From: Motiliproteus sp036960175
GTDB taxonomy: Bacteria; Pseudomonadota; Gammaproteobacteria; Pseudomonadales; Balneatricaceae
Assembly: GCA_036960175.1 (NCBI GenBank)
Contig: JBALWH010000003.1
Location: 1 to 64,000, forward strand
Reading direction: 5' to 3'
Length of the DNA: 64,000 bases
Position numbers and translations under genes: made by a program. Below the pieces are notes generated by a model. It ran no database searches, was not told where the DNA came from, and was given only the letters and a program-made list of their open reading frames with translations. Positions 23,732-31,499 of this stretch are shown here, in pieces. Position 1 is the first letter of the stretch. Each line of letters starts with the position of its first letter.

Positions 23732-24073
23732 ATGAAGACCCGTGGTAGCGATAAAACGCCACTATTGCAACGCATGGAAGTGGCCTATCTGCAGGATCTG
23801 TCCATCTACTGGTCCAACCTGCTGCGGGTCAACAACCTGATGGTGATTCTCAACATCAGTATGTTCTTTCTCACCGGGTTGGTAGCGCAGGGTTATTACT
23901 TCACCTTTATTTCCATCGGCCTGTTAACTCTAGTAGCGATCACCACGCTGTTACCTATACCTGCCTTTCGGAAACTAGGCTATTACCTGTTCTGTTTAAG
24001 CATTGAATTACTGGCTCTCTATTTTCTGGTCAGCAGCGCTGTGTACTGGGTGCAGATGGGCGGCAAGCTTTAA
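23732..24073 (+). CDS. Hypothetical three-helix membrane protein
   Basis: A 113-residue protein with a polar N-terminus of about 35 residues (RGSDKTPLLQRMEVAYLQDL) and three hydrophobic segments (LMVILNISMFFLTGLVAQGYY, ISIGLLTLVAITTLLPI and LFCLSIELLALYFLVSSAVYWV). I do not recognise the family. It follows the DoxX gene by 43 bases on the same strand with GGAGCAAAAA upstream of ATG 23732, so it may be the last gene of the bufferin operon or an independent gene. No catalytic or metal-binding residues stand out. Confidence 0.6.
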   Translation: MKTRGSDKTPLLQRMEVAYLQDLSIYWSNLLRVNNLMVILNISMFFLTGLVAQGYYFTFISIGLLTLVAITTLLPIPAFRKLGYYLFCLSIELLALYFLVSSAVYWVQMGGKL

Positions 24074-24184
24074 ACTGCGACAACAGCCCTAAACTCACCT
24101 CCCTGTAAAATCAAACTTTTTTACAATTGACCTATCCCGAACGTATCGATCTAATGGCAAAAAAATGCAGGGGAACGCAATCAC

Positions 24185-24649
24185 ATGCCTATTTTCTGGC
24201 AAGATAAAATGTCGGTCGCTAATGAGCAAATCGACGATGAGCATAAATACCTTTTTTGTCTGATCAATACTGTAGAACTCAGCCTTAAGCTGGAAGGCGA
24301 AGAGGAAACCTTAGGCCAGGTTATCGACCAGTTGATCGATTACACCCAGCTCCATTTTGATCATGAAGAAAAGATTCAGATCAAAATGAAGTACCCCCGC
24401 CATCACGAGCATCGAATAGAACACCTGCAAATTCTTGAGAACCTGCAGGTGCTGAAAGAACAGCTAACGCAAAAGACCGAAAGCAGCGGTGAAAACTCAG
24501 ACGAGGTCAAATCACTGAAAAAGAAACTCAGCAAGGCCACCGAGAAAGAAATCGTGCAGTTAATGCGGGAATGGGTGTTGGATCACGTGCTGAAAAAAGA
24601 TCAGGATATGACCAAATATCTCAGCCGCCTGCCCAGCAACTTCCGTTAA
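24185..24649 (+). CDS. Bacteriohemerythrin
   Basis: A 154-residue hemerythrin-domain protein. The di-iron ligands are visible in the usual order: a histidine in QIDDEHKYLF, then HFDHEEKIQ with His and Glu, the HHEHRIEH cluster, and a histidine plus aspartate in DHVLKKDQD. Such proteins bind oxygen, and some bind nitric oxide, reversibly at the four-helix bundle. A charged coiled insertion (EQLTQKTESSGENSDEVKS) is longer than in minimal members. It is monocistronic, with AGGGGAACG upstream of ATG 24185. It lies next to norE/norF-like genes, so oxygen or NO handling is a sensible guess. Confidence 0.9.
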   Translation: MPIFWQDKMSVANEQIDDEHKYLFCLINTVELSLKLEGEEETLGQVIDQLIDYTQLHFDHEEKIQIKMKYPRHHEHRIEHLQILENLQVLKEQLTQKTESSGENSDEVKSLKKKLSKATEKEIVQLMREWVLDHVLKKDQDMTKYLSRLPSNFR

Positions 24650-24663
24650 TCCAAGGACCGCTG

Positions 24664-24984
24664 CTAGTGTTTAAGGCGGGTAATATCGGCAATAAATTCC
24701 GGGAACAAGAACACCAGCAGTATCACTAGCGGCAGCATATAGAAATAAAAATTCATTGCGAAGCGAATATAGGGGTGAGCGTTTTTTAGCTCCATAAAAC
24801 GGTCCACCACCAGCCGTCCTTTGAGGCCAACCGTCACCGCAATCAGCAGCGTCACCAGCAAACTCGGCTCGGCTGATTCCGCCAAAAAGGCGCTGCCTAA
24901 GGTCATAGCCATCAGCGCCAACCAGACGTAATCCAAAATTTTATAGCTCGACATGGCCGGCAACCTAATCATCTCGGTTTTCAT
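24664..24984 (-). CDS. norF: NorF-like / cytochrome oxidase subunit IV-type small membrane protein
   Basis: A 106-residue protein with three membrane helices: LDYVWLALMAMTLGSAFLAE, PSLLVTLLIAVTVGLKGRLV and FYFYMLPLVILLVFLFPEF. The VGLKGRLVVDRFMELKNAHP stretch between the last two helices is the hallmark of the prokaryotic cytochrome c oxidase subunit IV-like family, which includes NorF. NorF assists assembly or activity of nitric oxide reductase. It follows the norE-like gene by 7 bases on the same strand. No norC, norB, nirS or nosZ is in the window, so this pair is detached from its enzyme. Confidence 0.6.
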   Translation of the reverse strand: MKTEMIRLPAMSSYKILDYVWLALMAMTLGSAFLAESAEPSLLVTLLIAVTVGLKGRLVVDRFMELKNAHPYIRFAMNFYFYMLPLVILLVFLFPEFIADITRLKH

Positions 24985-24991
24985 CGGTTAA

Positions 24992-25612
24992 TCACCTTAA
25001 AACATACAGCAGTGGAAAGATAATGATCCACACTAGGTCGATCATATGCCAGTAACAGGCAATCGCTTCCATGCCTTCATGGTTATCAGCGGTATAGTGG
25101 CCTTGTTTCAATCTCATGATGGCCCATAGAATCGCTCCACCGCCCCAGAACACATGGAGAAAATGGTTGAAAGTCATGTAGTAATAAACTGTAAAGAACA
25201 GGTTGGTGTCGACATCGATACCGTTATCAGCATTCCAGTAATATTCCCAGGCTTTGATGATCAGATAAACGACCGCTGCAGATACCGTGCCCCAGAGCCA
25301 ACGTATGGCCTGCTTTATGCGACCCATGCGTACCGATTTCATCGCCTTGGCAACAAAATAGCTGCTGGTCAATAACGACAGCGTATTCAGCACACCGGCA
25401 GTAGTGTTGAGCTTTAGCGGGCCCTGATCGAACAGCTCTGGATAATGCACCTTGGCAATAAAGTAGACCAAAAACATCAGCGCAAATTCGCTCATTTCGG
25501 CGAAGATGCCTACCCACACCGCACCGTTTCCCGGTACTCTGTTATCTACCGGAGGGCAATCTGCTAATACAGCCGCATCAGCATGGGGTTTATCAGGAGT
25601 CGTTGGTTGCAT
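24992..25612 (-). CDS. norE: NorE-like / cytochrome c oxidase subunit III family protein
   Basis: A 206-residue membrane protein with five predicted helices and the CoxIII fold. Typical regions are WVGIFAEMSEFALMFLVYFIAKV at the start, LNTLSLLTSSYFVAKAM, the middle KAWEYYWN, YYYMTFNHFLHVFWGGGAIL, and the C-terminal ACYWHMIDLVWIIIFPLLYVLR. The histidine/tryptophan pattern (NHFLHVFWG, CYWHMIDLVW) fits NorE, the accessory protein of nitric oxide reductases. It is the first gene of a two-gene operon with the norF-like gene. A perfect TTGAT-N4-ATCAA palindrome lies 79 bases upstream of the start, consistent with FNR- or DNR-type control in low oxygen or nitric oxide. Confidence 0.7.
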   Translation of the reverse strand: MQPTTPDKPHADAAVLADCPPVDNRVPGNGAVWVGIFAEMSEFALMFLVYFIAKVHYPELFDQGPLKLNTTAGVLNTLSLLTSSYFVAKAMKSVRMGRIKQAIRWLWGTVSAAVVYLIIKAWEYYWNADNGIDVDTNLFFTVYYYMTFNHFLHVFWGGGAILWAIMRLKQGHYTADNHEGMEAIACYWHMIDLVWIIIFPLLYVLR

Positions 25613-25690
25613 GACTGAATCGATTTACCTTGGAAACACAATTAATAACCTAGCGTTAAGATATGATATAGAGTGCATCTGCTGCTAGAG

Positions 25691-25704
25691 TTGATATATA
25701 TCAA
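25691..25704. promoter_or_regulatory. FNR/DNR-type palindrome upstream of norEF
   Basis: TTGATATATATCAA is a perfect match to TTGAT-N4-ATCAA. It is 79 to 92 bases upstream of the norE-like start on the minus strand and 22 bases before the VOC start on the plus strand, too close for activation of the latter. It is therefore assigned to norEF. Confidence 0.75.
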
Positions 25705-25725
25705 ATCCGGCAGATCACTACCCCT

Positions 25726-26142
25726 ATGAATGTACTAAAACTCGACCACTTGGTTCTGACCGTCGCTAATATTGACCGCAGTGTAGCCTTCTATTGTCGC
25801 GTACTGGGGATGGAAAAGATTGTCTTTGGCGCCGATCGCATTGCTCTCGCTTTTGGTCAGCAAAAGATCAATCTGCATCAACAAGGTCAGGAGTTTGAAC
25901 CTAAAGCTCAGCGGGCAATGCCCGGCTCTGCCGATCTGTGTTTTATCACCGAGACCGATTTAGAAACCGCCATGGACCAGGTTGCCAGCCTTGATGTGAA
26001 TATTATTGAAGGCCCGGTTACCCGCACGGGCGCGCTGGGGCCTATCACTTCTTTCTATTTTCGGGACCCTGATGGCAATCTGATTGAGGTATCCAACCAA
26101 GAGATCAGGCACAATAGCGGTCCGACACATATACCGTCGTAG
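25726..26142 (+). CDS. VOC family protein (GLOD5-like)
   Basis: A 138-residue vicinal-oxygen-chelate protein with two modules. It begins VLKLDHLVLTVANIDRSVAF then YCRVLGMEKIVFG, has the central INLHQQGQEFEPKAQRAMPG typical of the GLOD5-like branch, and ends FYFRDPDGNLIEVSNQE. Candidate metal ligands are the histidine in LDHLVL, the histidine in INLHQQG and the glutamate in LIEVSN. The function of this branch is not established; it is distantly related to glyoxalase I. The start at ATG 25726 is only 22 bases from an FNR/DNR palindrome, so an anaerobic regulator bound there could repress it. Confidence 0.85.
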   Translation: MNVLKLDHLVLTVANIDRSVAFYCRVLGMEKIVFGADRIALAFGQQKINLHQQGQEFEPKAQRAMPGSADLCFITETDLETAMDQVASLDVNIIEGPVTRTGALGPITSFYFRDPDGNLIEVSNQEIRHNSGPTHIPS

Positions 26143-26191
26143 AGCAGCTTCAACAGATTCGACTTAACAATTGGGATTCAGGAATAAGCAG

Positions 26192-27031
26192 ATGACAAAA
26201 CTTGGCATGATTAACCGCTTAAAGGTGATTAAAGAGCGGGATTTTGGCGTCTATCTGGATGGCGAACAACTGGGCGAAATCCTGCTTCCCAAAAGCGTAG
26301 TGCCCCCCGATTGCCAGGTTAACGACGAAATTGACGTCATGGTCTACCTGGATTCCGAAGATTTGCTCATTGCAACCACCGAAACGCCCAAGGTGCAGGT
26401 GGGACAAGTTGCCTGTCTGAAGGTGGTTGCCAACAGTCCCGTCGGTGCTTTTCTGGATTGGGGCCTGAAAAAAGATCTGTTACTGCCGTTTAACGAACAA
26501 CAAAACCCGGTTATCGAAGGTGAGTCGGTGGTCGTATACGCCTATATCGACAACAGCAACCGTATCTGTGCCAGTAGCAAGCTGAACCGCTACCTCGATA
26601 AAACCCCGCCTAAATACAAACCTCGGCAAAAAGTAGACTTGGTGATTGCTGATCGTACCGACCTGGGGCTCAAAGCGGTGGTTAACAACAGTCACTGGGG
26701 GATGATTTTCGGTGCCGATATTTTCCAGCCTCTGCGCTATGGCCAATGCATCGACGGCTTTATCAAAGATGTACGTCCGGATGGAAAAATAAACCTGCTG
26801 CACCAGCAGCCCGGCATCGGAGCTCTGGATGCGCTGTCAGTTAAAATCCTCGCACATCTCAAGCTTAACAACGGCGTTTCACCGCTGTCCGATAAGAGCG
26901 ATGCAGAAGTCATATCGCGTACATTCGGCGTGAGTAAGCGCAAATTCAAGATGGCCATCGGCGGACTCTACAAGAAGCAGCTGATCAGCATCGAAGCCGA
27001 CGGCATTCGCCTGCTGGACAAACAGTCCTGA
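26192..27031 (+). CDS. S1-domain RNA-binding protein (CvfB/YitL family)
   Basis: A 279-residue protein with tandem S1-type OB domains and a C-terminal winged helix, as in CvfB. The order is: MINRLKVIKERDFGVYLDGE (first OB domain), a second OB domain around GQVACLKVVANSPVGAFLDWGLKKD, a third around VDLVIADRTDLGLKAVVNN, and the winged helix with FGVSKRKFKMAIGGLYKKQLI near the end. CvfB in Gram-positive bacteria is a virulence regulator that binds RNA; the homologues here probably also bind RNA. ATG 26192 with AGGAATAAG upstream is preferred over TTG 26171. Length is normal. Confidence 0.88.
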   Translation: MTKLGMINRLKVIKERDFGVYLDGEQLGEILLPKSVVPPDCQVNDEIDVMVYLDSEDLLIATTETPKVQVGQVACLKVVANSPVGAFLDWGLKKDLLLPFNEQQNPVIEGESVVVYAYIDNSNRICASSKLNRYLDKTPPKYKPRQKVDLVIADRTDLGLKAVVNNSHWGMIFGADIFQPLRYGQCIDGFIKDVRPDGKINLLHQQPGIGALDALSVKILAHLKLNNGVSPLSDKSDAEVISRTFGVSKRKFKMAIGGLYKKQLISIEADGIRLLDKQS

Positions 27032-27087
27032 ATTTATTGAGCTCAGATTTATTTACCCTCTCGACTGCTAGTGTGAGTTAAGCAACC

Positions 27088-27837
27088 ATGAACAAAGTCA
27101 TTCTGATTACCGGTGGTGGCCGTGGTATCGGGGCGGCCACCGCAAGATTGGCAGCCCAGCAGGGCTATGCTATCGCCATCAACTATTGCTCCCAGGCTAA
27201 GGCGGCTGAAACCTTGCTGCGAGAGTTACAGCAAGCCGGTGCCAACGCCATCGCAGTGCAGGCGGATGTTAGCGTTGAAGCAGAAGTGCTGGCGATGTTT
27301 ACCCGGATTGATAATGAGCTGGGGCCCCTAACCGCCCTGGTAAACAATGCCGGCATTCTCGACCATCAGGCCTCTTTTCAGCAGATGACGCTGGAACGCT
27401 GGCAACGTATTTTTAACATCAATGTCATGGGCAGTTTTATCTGCGCCCGTGAAGCTATTAAGCGAATGTCCACCACCAGTGGTGGTCAGGGAGGCGCTAT
27501 CGTCAACCTCTCATCCATCGCGGCCAGTCTTGGCGCCCCCAATGAATACGTCGACTATGCCGCCTCTAAAGGTGCGATCGAAAGCTTTACCGTTGGTCTG
27601 GCCAAAGAACTGGCGGGACAAGGCATTCGCGTCAATGCTGTCAGACCAGGCATCATCGCTACCGACATTCATGCCAGTGGCGGTGAACCGGGTCGGGTAG
27701 AGCGGATGAAAGACAGCGTGCCCATGGGCCGAGGCGGAGAAGCCGAAGAAGTAGCCCATGCCATCCTTTGGTTGCTCTGTGATGAAGCCAGCTACACCAC
27801 CGGCAGTTTTATCGATGTCAGTGGCGGTCGAGTCTAA
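27088..27837 (+). CDS. Short-chain dehydrogenase/reductase (SDR)
   Basis: A 249-residue classical SDR. The NAD(P)-binding TGGGRGIGAATAR (residues 8-20) is followed by the NNAG motif (LVNNAGIL) and the catalytic Ser-Tyr-Lys in IVNLSSIAASLG and YVDYAASKGAI. VRPGIIATDIHASGG and the C-terminal GSFIDVSGGRV are typical of FabG-like members. The arginine after TGGGR and the alanine/serine-rich beta-2 region suggest NADPH preference. The natural substrate is not identified; such enzymes reduce 3-ketoacyl, sugar or aldehyde substrates. It lies 56 bp downstream of the CvfB-like gene and 46 bp before the YtoQ gene. Confidence 0.9.
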   Translation: MNKVILITGGGRGIGAATARLAAQQGYAIAINYCSQAKAAETLLRELQQAGANAIAVQADVSVEAEVLAMFTRIDNELGPLTALVNNAGILDHQASFQQMTLERWQRIFNINVMGSFICAREAIKRMSTTSGGQGGAIVNLSSIAASLGAPNEYVDYAASKGAIESFTVGLAKELAGQGIRVNAVRPGIIATDIHASGGEPGRVERMKDSVPMGRGGEAEEVAHAILWLLCDEASYTTGSFIDVSGGRV

Positions 27838-27883
27838 GCACCAGTTTTCAGGTTTTCTAATCTATTCATTAAGAGACAGCGCT

Positions 27884-28333
27884 ATGCATCATAAAAACTG
27901 GGTCATCTATCTAAGCGGTGAAATTCATTCTGACTGGCGCGAGCGCATCATTGATGGCTGTGCTGAGCTGAAACTACCGGTACGCTTTAGCGCACCGATC
28001 ACCGACCACGACAGCAGCGACCTGTGTGGCGTAAAGATTCTCGGCGAAGAGGAAAAGAGTTTCTGGCAGGATCGAAAAAGTGCCGGCATCAATGCCATTC
28101 GCAGCAACAACCTAATCAGCCAGGCCGATCTCGTAGTGGTTCGCTTTGGTCCTAAATACAAACAGTGGAATGCGGCATTCGATGCCGGTTATGCAGCGGC
28201 GCTGGGAAAATCTCTGATTACCCTGCACGATGAAGAAACCGATCATGCCCTGAAAGAAGTGGATGCCGCCGCCAACGCCACGGCCCGCACACCGGAGCAG
28301 ATCGTCGAGATTCTGCAGTACGTGGTTTCTTAA
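27884..28333 (+). CDS. YtoQ family protein
   Basis: A 149-residue protein of the YtoQ family, an alpha/beta fold related to nucleoside 2-deoxyribosyltransferases. It opens WVIYLSGEIHSDWRERII and has LPVRFSAPITDHDSSDLCG, then ADLVVVRFGPKYKQWNAAFDAGY, a typical nucleotide-binding turn in this fold, and a final ARTPEQIVEILQYV. ATG 27884 (MHHKNW) is chosen for family length; an upstream in-frame ATG would overlap the SDR gene. Function is not known for the family; a nucleotide- or glycosyl-binding role is plausible from the fold. It is likely co-transcribed with the SDR gene. Confidence 0.88.
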   Translation: MHHKNWVIYLSGEIHSDWRERIIDGCAELKLPVRFSAPITDHDSSDLCGVKILGEEEKSFWQDRKSAGINAIRSNNLISQADLVVVRFGPKYKQWNAAFDAGYAAALGKSLITLHDEETDHALKEVDAAANATARTPEQIVEILQYVVS

Positions 28334-28381
28334 ACCCTAGGAATCACTCTGAACGCTAACTCTGTGCATTAAATCGGAACG

Positions 28382-29302
28382 CTATAAGGGCAGGTCACTG
28401 CCCTCTCGCACCACTCTGAAACCGATATCATTCAGCCCTCGGTTGGCAATCCAAGGCTCTCGGTTAGCAGTCCGCAGACCCCAGCCGCCTTCCGTCCAGG
28501 AACCTCCGCGAATAACCCGCTTGCAGTTATCCGGTCCCGTAACCGCCTTAGGGTAATCTTCGGCATGACCCTGATAAGCATCTGGCTGATAGCAATCAGC
28601 TACCCATTCCCAGACATTACCCAGCATATGGTACAGTCCGAACCGATTGGGTTTCATTGATGACACCGGTGCCGTAGCGGCATACTCCTCGCCACATACA
28701 GACTGTAGACAGTTGGCATAACCAACACCGATACGATCACCCCACCAGTATCGGGTCAAACTACCAGCGCGGGCGGCATACTCCCATTCCGCCTCGGTGG
28801 GCAAACGATAACGCTGGCCTGTTATCTTACTCAGCCATTGGGCATACGCTTGCGCCTGATGCCAGGTAATACACACCACGGGATGATCTAAAGACTGTTT
28901 AAAACCCGGTTGCAACCAACCCTTCTCGATACGAGCCATAAAGGTGCCCTCAACCACACCGGAACAGTCCCCACCAAGCTGGTAACTGGGATTGGCCTCG
29001 GAAAATACCTGGTACTGTTTACGGGTGACCTCTGTCACCGAGAGTGCCAGCGGCTGTATGAGGTAAACACGGAAGGGTTTATTGTCAGGCCCTCGTTCGT
29101 CATCCTGCCCTTCCCAGGGGAATGCCCCCATCATGAAACGTCCGCGCGGCAGAATCACCAACTTAGGGCAGTAGATACAGGGACCACCGCGGAGCAGATG
29201 ATCCTGAAAGACGTTGCGGCTATCCTCTGCCTCCGTAGCAGAGGCTGAATAGGCCGACACCAACAGCAATACACTCAACCAACAAGGCGCAAATACACGC
29301 AT
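28382..29302 (-). CDS. Secreted SUMF1/formylglycine-generating-enzyme-domain protein
   Basis: A 306-residue protein with an N-terminal signal peptide (about residues 1-22, ending SASATEA). The SUMF1 (FGE-sulfatase) domain occupies most of the rest: FMMGAFPWEGQDDERGPDNK, SVTEVTRKQYQVF, HPVVCITWHQAQAYAQWLS, YRLPTEAEWEYAARAGS, MLGNVWEWVADCYQPDAY, and RVIRGGSWTEGGWGL. The paired cysteines of true formylglycine-generating enzymes are not clearly in place near the last motif, so a non-catalytic binding or scaffolding role is likelier. Several cysteines elsewhere could form disulfides in the periplasm. It is monocistronic on the minus strand. Confidence 0.8.
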   Translation of the reverse strand: MRVFAPCWLSVLLLVSAYSASATEAEDSRNVFQDHLLRGGPCIYCPKLVILPRGRFMMGAFPWEGQDDERGPDNKPFRVYLIQPLALSVTEVTRKQYQVFSEANPSYQLGGDCSGVVEGTFMARIEKGWLQPGFKQSLDHPVVCITWHQAQAYAQWLSKITGQRYRLPTEAEWEYAARAGSLTRYWWGDRIGVGYANCLQSVCGEEYAATAPVSSMKPNRFGLYHMLGNVWEWVADCYQPDAYQGHAEDYPKAVTGPDNCKRVIRGGSWTEGGWGLRTANREPWIANRGLNDIGFRVVREGSDLPL

Positions 29303-29441
29303 CGCTACGCCCTCCTGACATTAGCTTTTATTTAAAAGTTTAGGCCATTTCCACGGGGATAGTTTCCAGTTTGTTTATTTACGCCGGCTATTCGATATCA
29401 CAAGAAAACTAAGTCTATTATTTCGAAGCCTTTATTGGCGT

Positions 29442-30140
29442 TTAGAAGGGTAAGTCCAAGGCCTTACATAAATACGCCATAAAAGGTCGGCTAGCAGTAA
29501 ACGCTGCAAACACCTGATCCAGATAATCATCGGCCAGCAGCTGTTCATAACTCAGATGTTGAATAGCAATAAAATCTTTACGCTTAAGATCCTCAAGCAG
29601 AGGATGGTCTTTATCAAACCCACGCGGTGGTCGCTTAAGACTGTCCCCGTGCAATTGAAACCCCTGCTCCCCACCCAAACCATGATTAAGACTGCGCAGC
29701 GCTACTTTCCATCCTTTACCCTGTTCATCGATGGCGGTACGAATGGCACTCAAGGCGGTGCTATCAGGACGCCAGATTCCAACCCCAATAAAGACCTCAT
29801 CCAGCCCCACATGTAGATAGAAGCCTGGCGCATGAACATCCTTACCCTGATAGTGCCGAAATTGGATGCCAATATTGGTTTTATAGGGCGTCTTATCACG
29901 GGCAAAACGGGTATCCCGATAAACCCGCATTAATGAGCCGCCGACTTTCTTGGGGCTAGCAACAAAGTGCTCAGAGATCTGGCGCAGCAGCGGTGCCGAA
30001 TCCTCAATCAAACGTAGCGACGGTTCCCTCACCAGACCTTCATAGCGGGGTTTGTTTTCTGCAAACCATTCACGGTTATTATTAGCGGCCAATTCATAAA
30101 GAAAATTGATCGTCGCCGGGGTGATGTAAGGATGACTCAT
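29442..30140 (-). CDS. DUF2461 (TIGR02453) family protein
   Basis: A 232-residue soluble protein matching DUF2461/TIGR02453. Conserved parts are ATINFLYELAANNNREWFAENKPRYE at the start, KKVGGSLMRVYRDTRFARDKTPYKTN, a GFYLHVGLDEVFIGVGIWRPD stretch, and the closing LLADDYLDQVFAAFTASRPFMAYLCKAL. The family is widespread, about 220 residues long and of unknown function; the HVGL and IGVGIWRP segments may form a binding pocket. The arginine-rich RVYRDTRFARD motif is strongly conserved. ATG 30140 is preceded by an AGGAGC-type purine stretch on its strand (GCAGGAGCCTATCA). It is monocistronic. Confidence 0.88.
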   Translation of the reverse strand: MSHPYITPATINFLYELAANNNREWFAENKPRYEGLVREPSLRLIEDSAPLLRQISEHFVASPKKVGGSLMRVYRDTRFARDKTPYKTNIGIQFRHYQGKDVHAPGFYLHVGLDEVFIGVGIWRPDSTALSAIRTAIDEQGKGWKVALRSLNHGLGGEQGFQLHGDSLKRPPRGFDKDHPLLEDLKRKDFIAIQHLSYEQLLADDYLDQVFAAFTASRPFMAYLCKALDLPF

Positions 30141-30282
30141 TGATAGGCTCCTGCTGATTTAATCTATCCGTTGTCGCTATTTTAACTCCTAGCACTGACA
30201 TCAATAGGGGTCAGCTGTTACATTTCGGCTAAAATTAACAAACTGTTAACCCCCCTAATACATTGCCAAGGAAGCAGATAAA

Positions 30283-30966
30283 ATGAAGGAGATCCCCCTA
30301 AGTGAACTCCCCTTTCACAACCTGGTTAAAATCCTTCAAAAGATCCCCTTTTACCGCGACGTTTACGCCAGAAATTGCGGGCAACTGCAGTTCATGCTGC
30401 AACACTCAAAAATCATCTATCTGGAACCCGGTGAAACCATTATCAAAAAAGGAGAGATAGATTTCTGGATCTACAGCGTCGTCAAAGGACTGTTACGAGT
30501 TTCCCCCGATGACAGCGGCAATCCTGACACTGTAGTCGACTATATAGCACCGGGGGAAATGTTCGGAGAGTTGGCCGTTATTCTGGAAACCGCTCGCAGT
30601 GCCACTGTCAGCGGAGATGAAAACAGCAAACAGATTATCCTCTTTGGCTCTGATTTTTCACCATTCGGAGAACTGGACGATTTCAGCCGCATCGCCCTGC
30701 ATACCAAATTAATTTTTTATAAACGCGCCTTGAGGGTCACCTATAAGCGTCTGATCTGTTATCAGATTGACCACCCAGAGCACGAATTCACCCACCAGTC
30801 CCTAACCCCTGATCCCTATACAGGTAAAACAGAGACTCTGGAAGAGCTAAAGTTCTACCATCAACAGGCCATGCACCTGGCCGGTATGCTGCAACAATGG
30901 AATCAAGCACTGGAAATTGAATTCGCCAAGCAGCATCCGAGTATCAATTTGGCGCCTCCAAAATAA
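30283..30966 (+). CDS. Cyclic-nucleotide-binding-domain protein without DNA-binding domain
   Basis: A 227-residue protein with a single cyclic-nucleotide-binding fold at about residues 20-120: IPFYRDVYARN, LEPGETIIKKGEIDFWIYSVVKG, IAPGEMFGELAVIL, and the phosphate-binding cassette that includes ARSATVSGDE. A helix (LIFYKRALRVTYKRLICYQID) follows, but there is no Crp-type helix-turn-helix afterwards, and the C-terminus (HQQAMHLAGMLQQWNQAL) is helical. This differs from Crp/Fnr regulators and suggests a nucleotide sensor or an adaptor. GAAGCAGATAAA precedes ATG 30283. Confidence 0.8.
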   Translation: MKEIPLSELPFHNLVKILQKIPFYRDVYARNCGQLQFMLQHSKIIYLEPGETIIKKGEIDFWIYSVVKGLLRVSPDDSGNPDTVVDYIAPGEMFGELAVILETARSATVSGDENSKQIILFGSDFSPFGELDDFSRIALHTKLIFYKRALRVTYKRLICYQIDHPEHEFTHQSLTPDPYTGKTETLEELKFYHQQAMHLAGMLQQWNQALEIEFAKQHPSINLAPPK

Positions 30967-31075
30967 CACTACACTTTGTATGTATAAAGCTCGATTTATC
31001 TGTACAATCCGATAAGAATCAACCTGTTGTCCTACTAAATATAACAAGCGCTGAGCATTAAGGCAGGGGATTTTT

Positions 31076-31390
31076 ATGTGTGCAGGATATCTAGAATCTG
31101 TTAAGAACGATCTATCTTGTTTTTTTAACCGTATAGAAGAGCAGCAACTATCAACGGTCGAAATGGATGCGGCCTGGGTGGAGATCAAAGCCAACATCTA
31201 CGATGGCTGCCCGAAAACATCCAATTTCTGCAGTGGTTTTGAAAGGCTGGTAAATAGCAGTACAGAGAGATACAACCAACTGAGAGTAAAAACAACTGGT
31301 CAGCATCCCCCCCGGGGAATGAGGCCCTTCGACAGCCAAAAAGAAGGCCTCTTCACTGCCGGAAATCCTTATGAACAACCAGGCTTTTAG
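31076..31390 (+). CDS. Hypothetical protein
   Basis: A 104-residue protein starting MCAGYLESVKNDLSCFFN, with a strong ribosome-binding site (AGGCAGGGGA) six bases before ATG 31076. The first 75 residues are mainly helical and acidic (RIEEQQLSTVEMDAAWVEIK), with five cysteines in the first 55 residues; the remainder is low in predicted structure and rich in Gly, Pro and Gln. No signal peptide, membrane segment or recognised domain. Base composition resembles the neighbours, so a real gene is likely, but I do not recognise the family. It lies between the cNMP-binding protein and a secreted protein on the same strand. Confidence 0.5.
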   Translation: MCAGYLESVKNDLSCFFNRIEEQQLSTVEMDAAWVEIKANIYDGCPKTSNFCSGFERLVNSSTERYNQLRVKTTGQHPPRGMRPFDSQKEGLFTAGNPYEQPGF

Positions 31391-31499
31391 GATGATCCGG
31401 CTCCTGCCAATTCCAATGTTGAGCAATAACAAATAAACACATAGTTACGATATGATTTTTCACCATATTCAATCCCCCCAAATTTAAGGAAATATCTGC

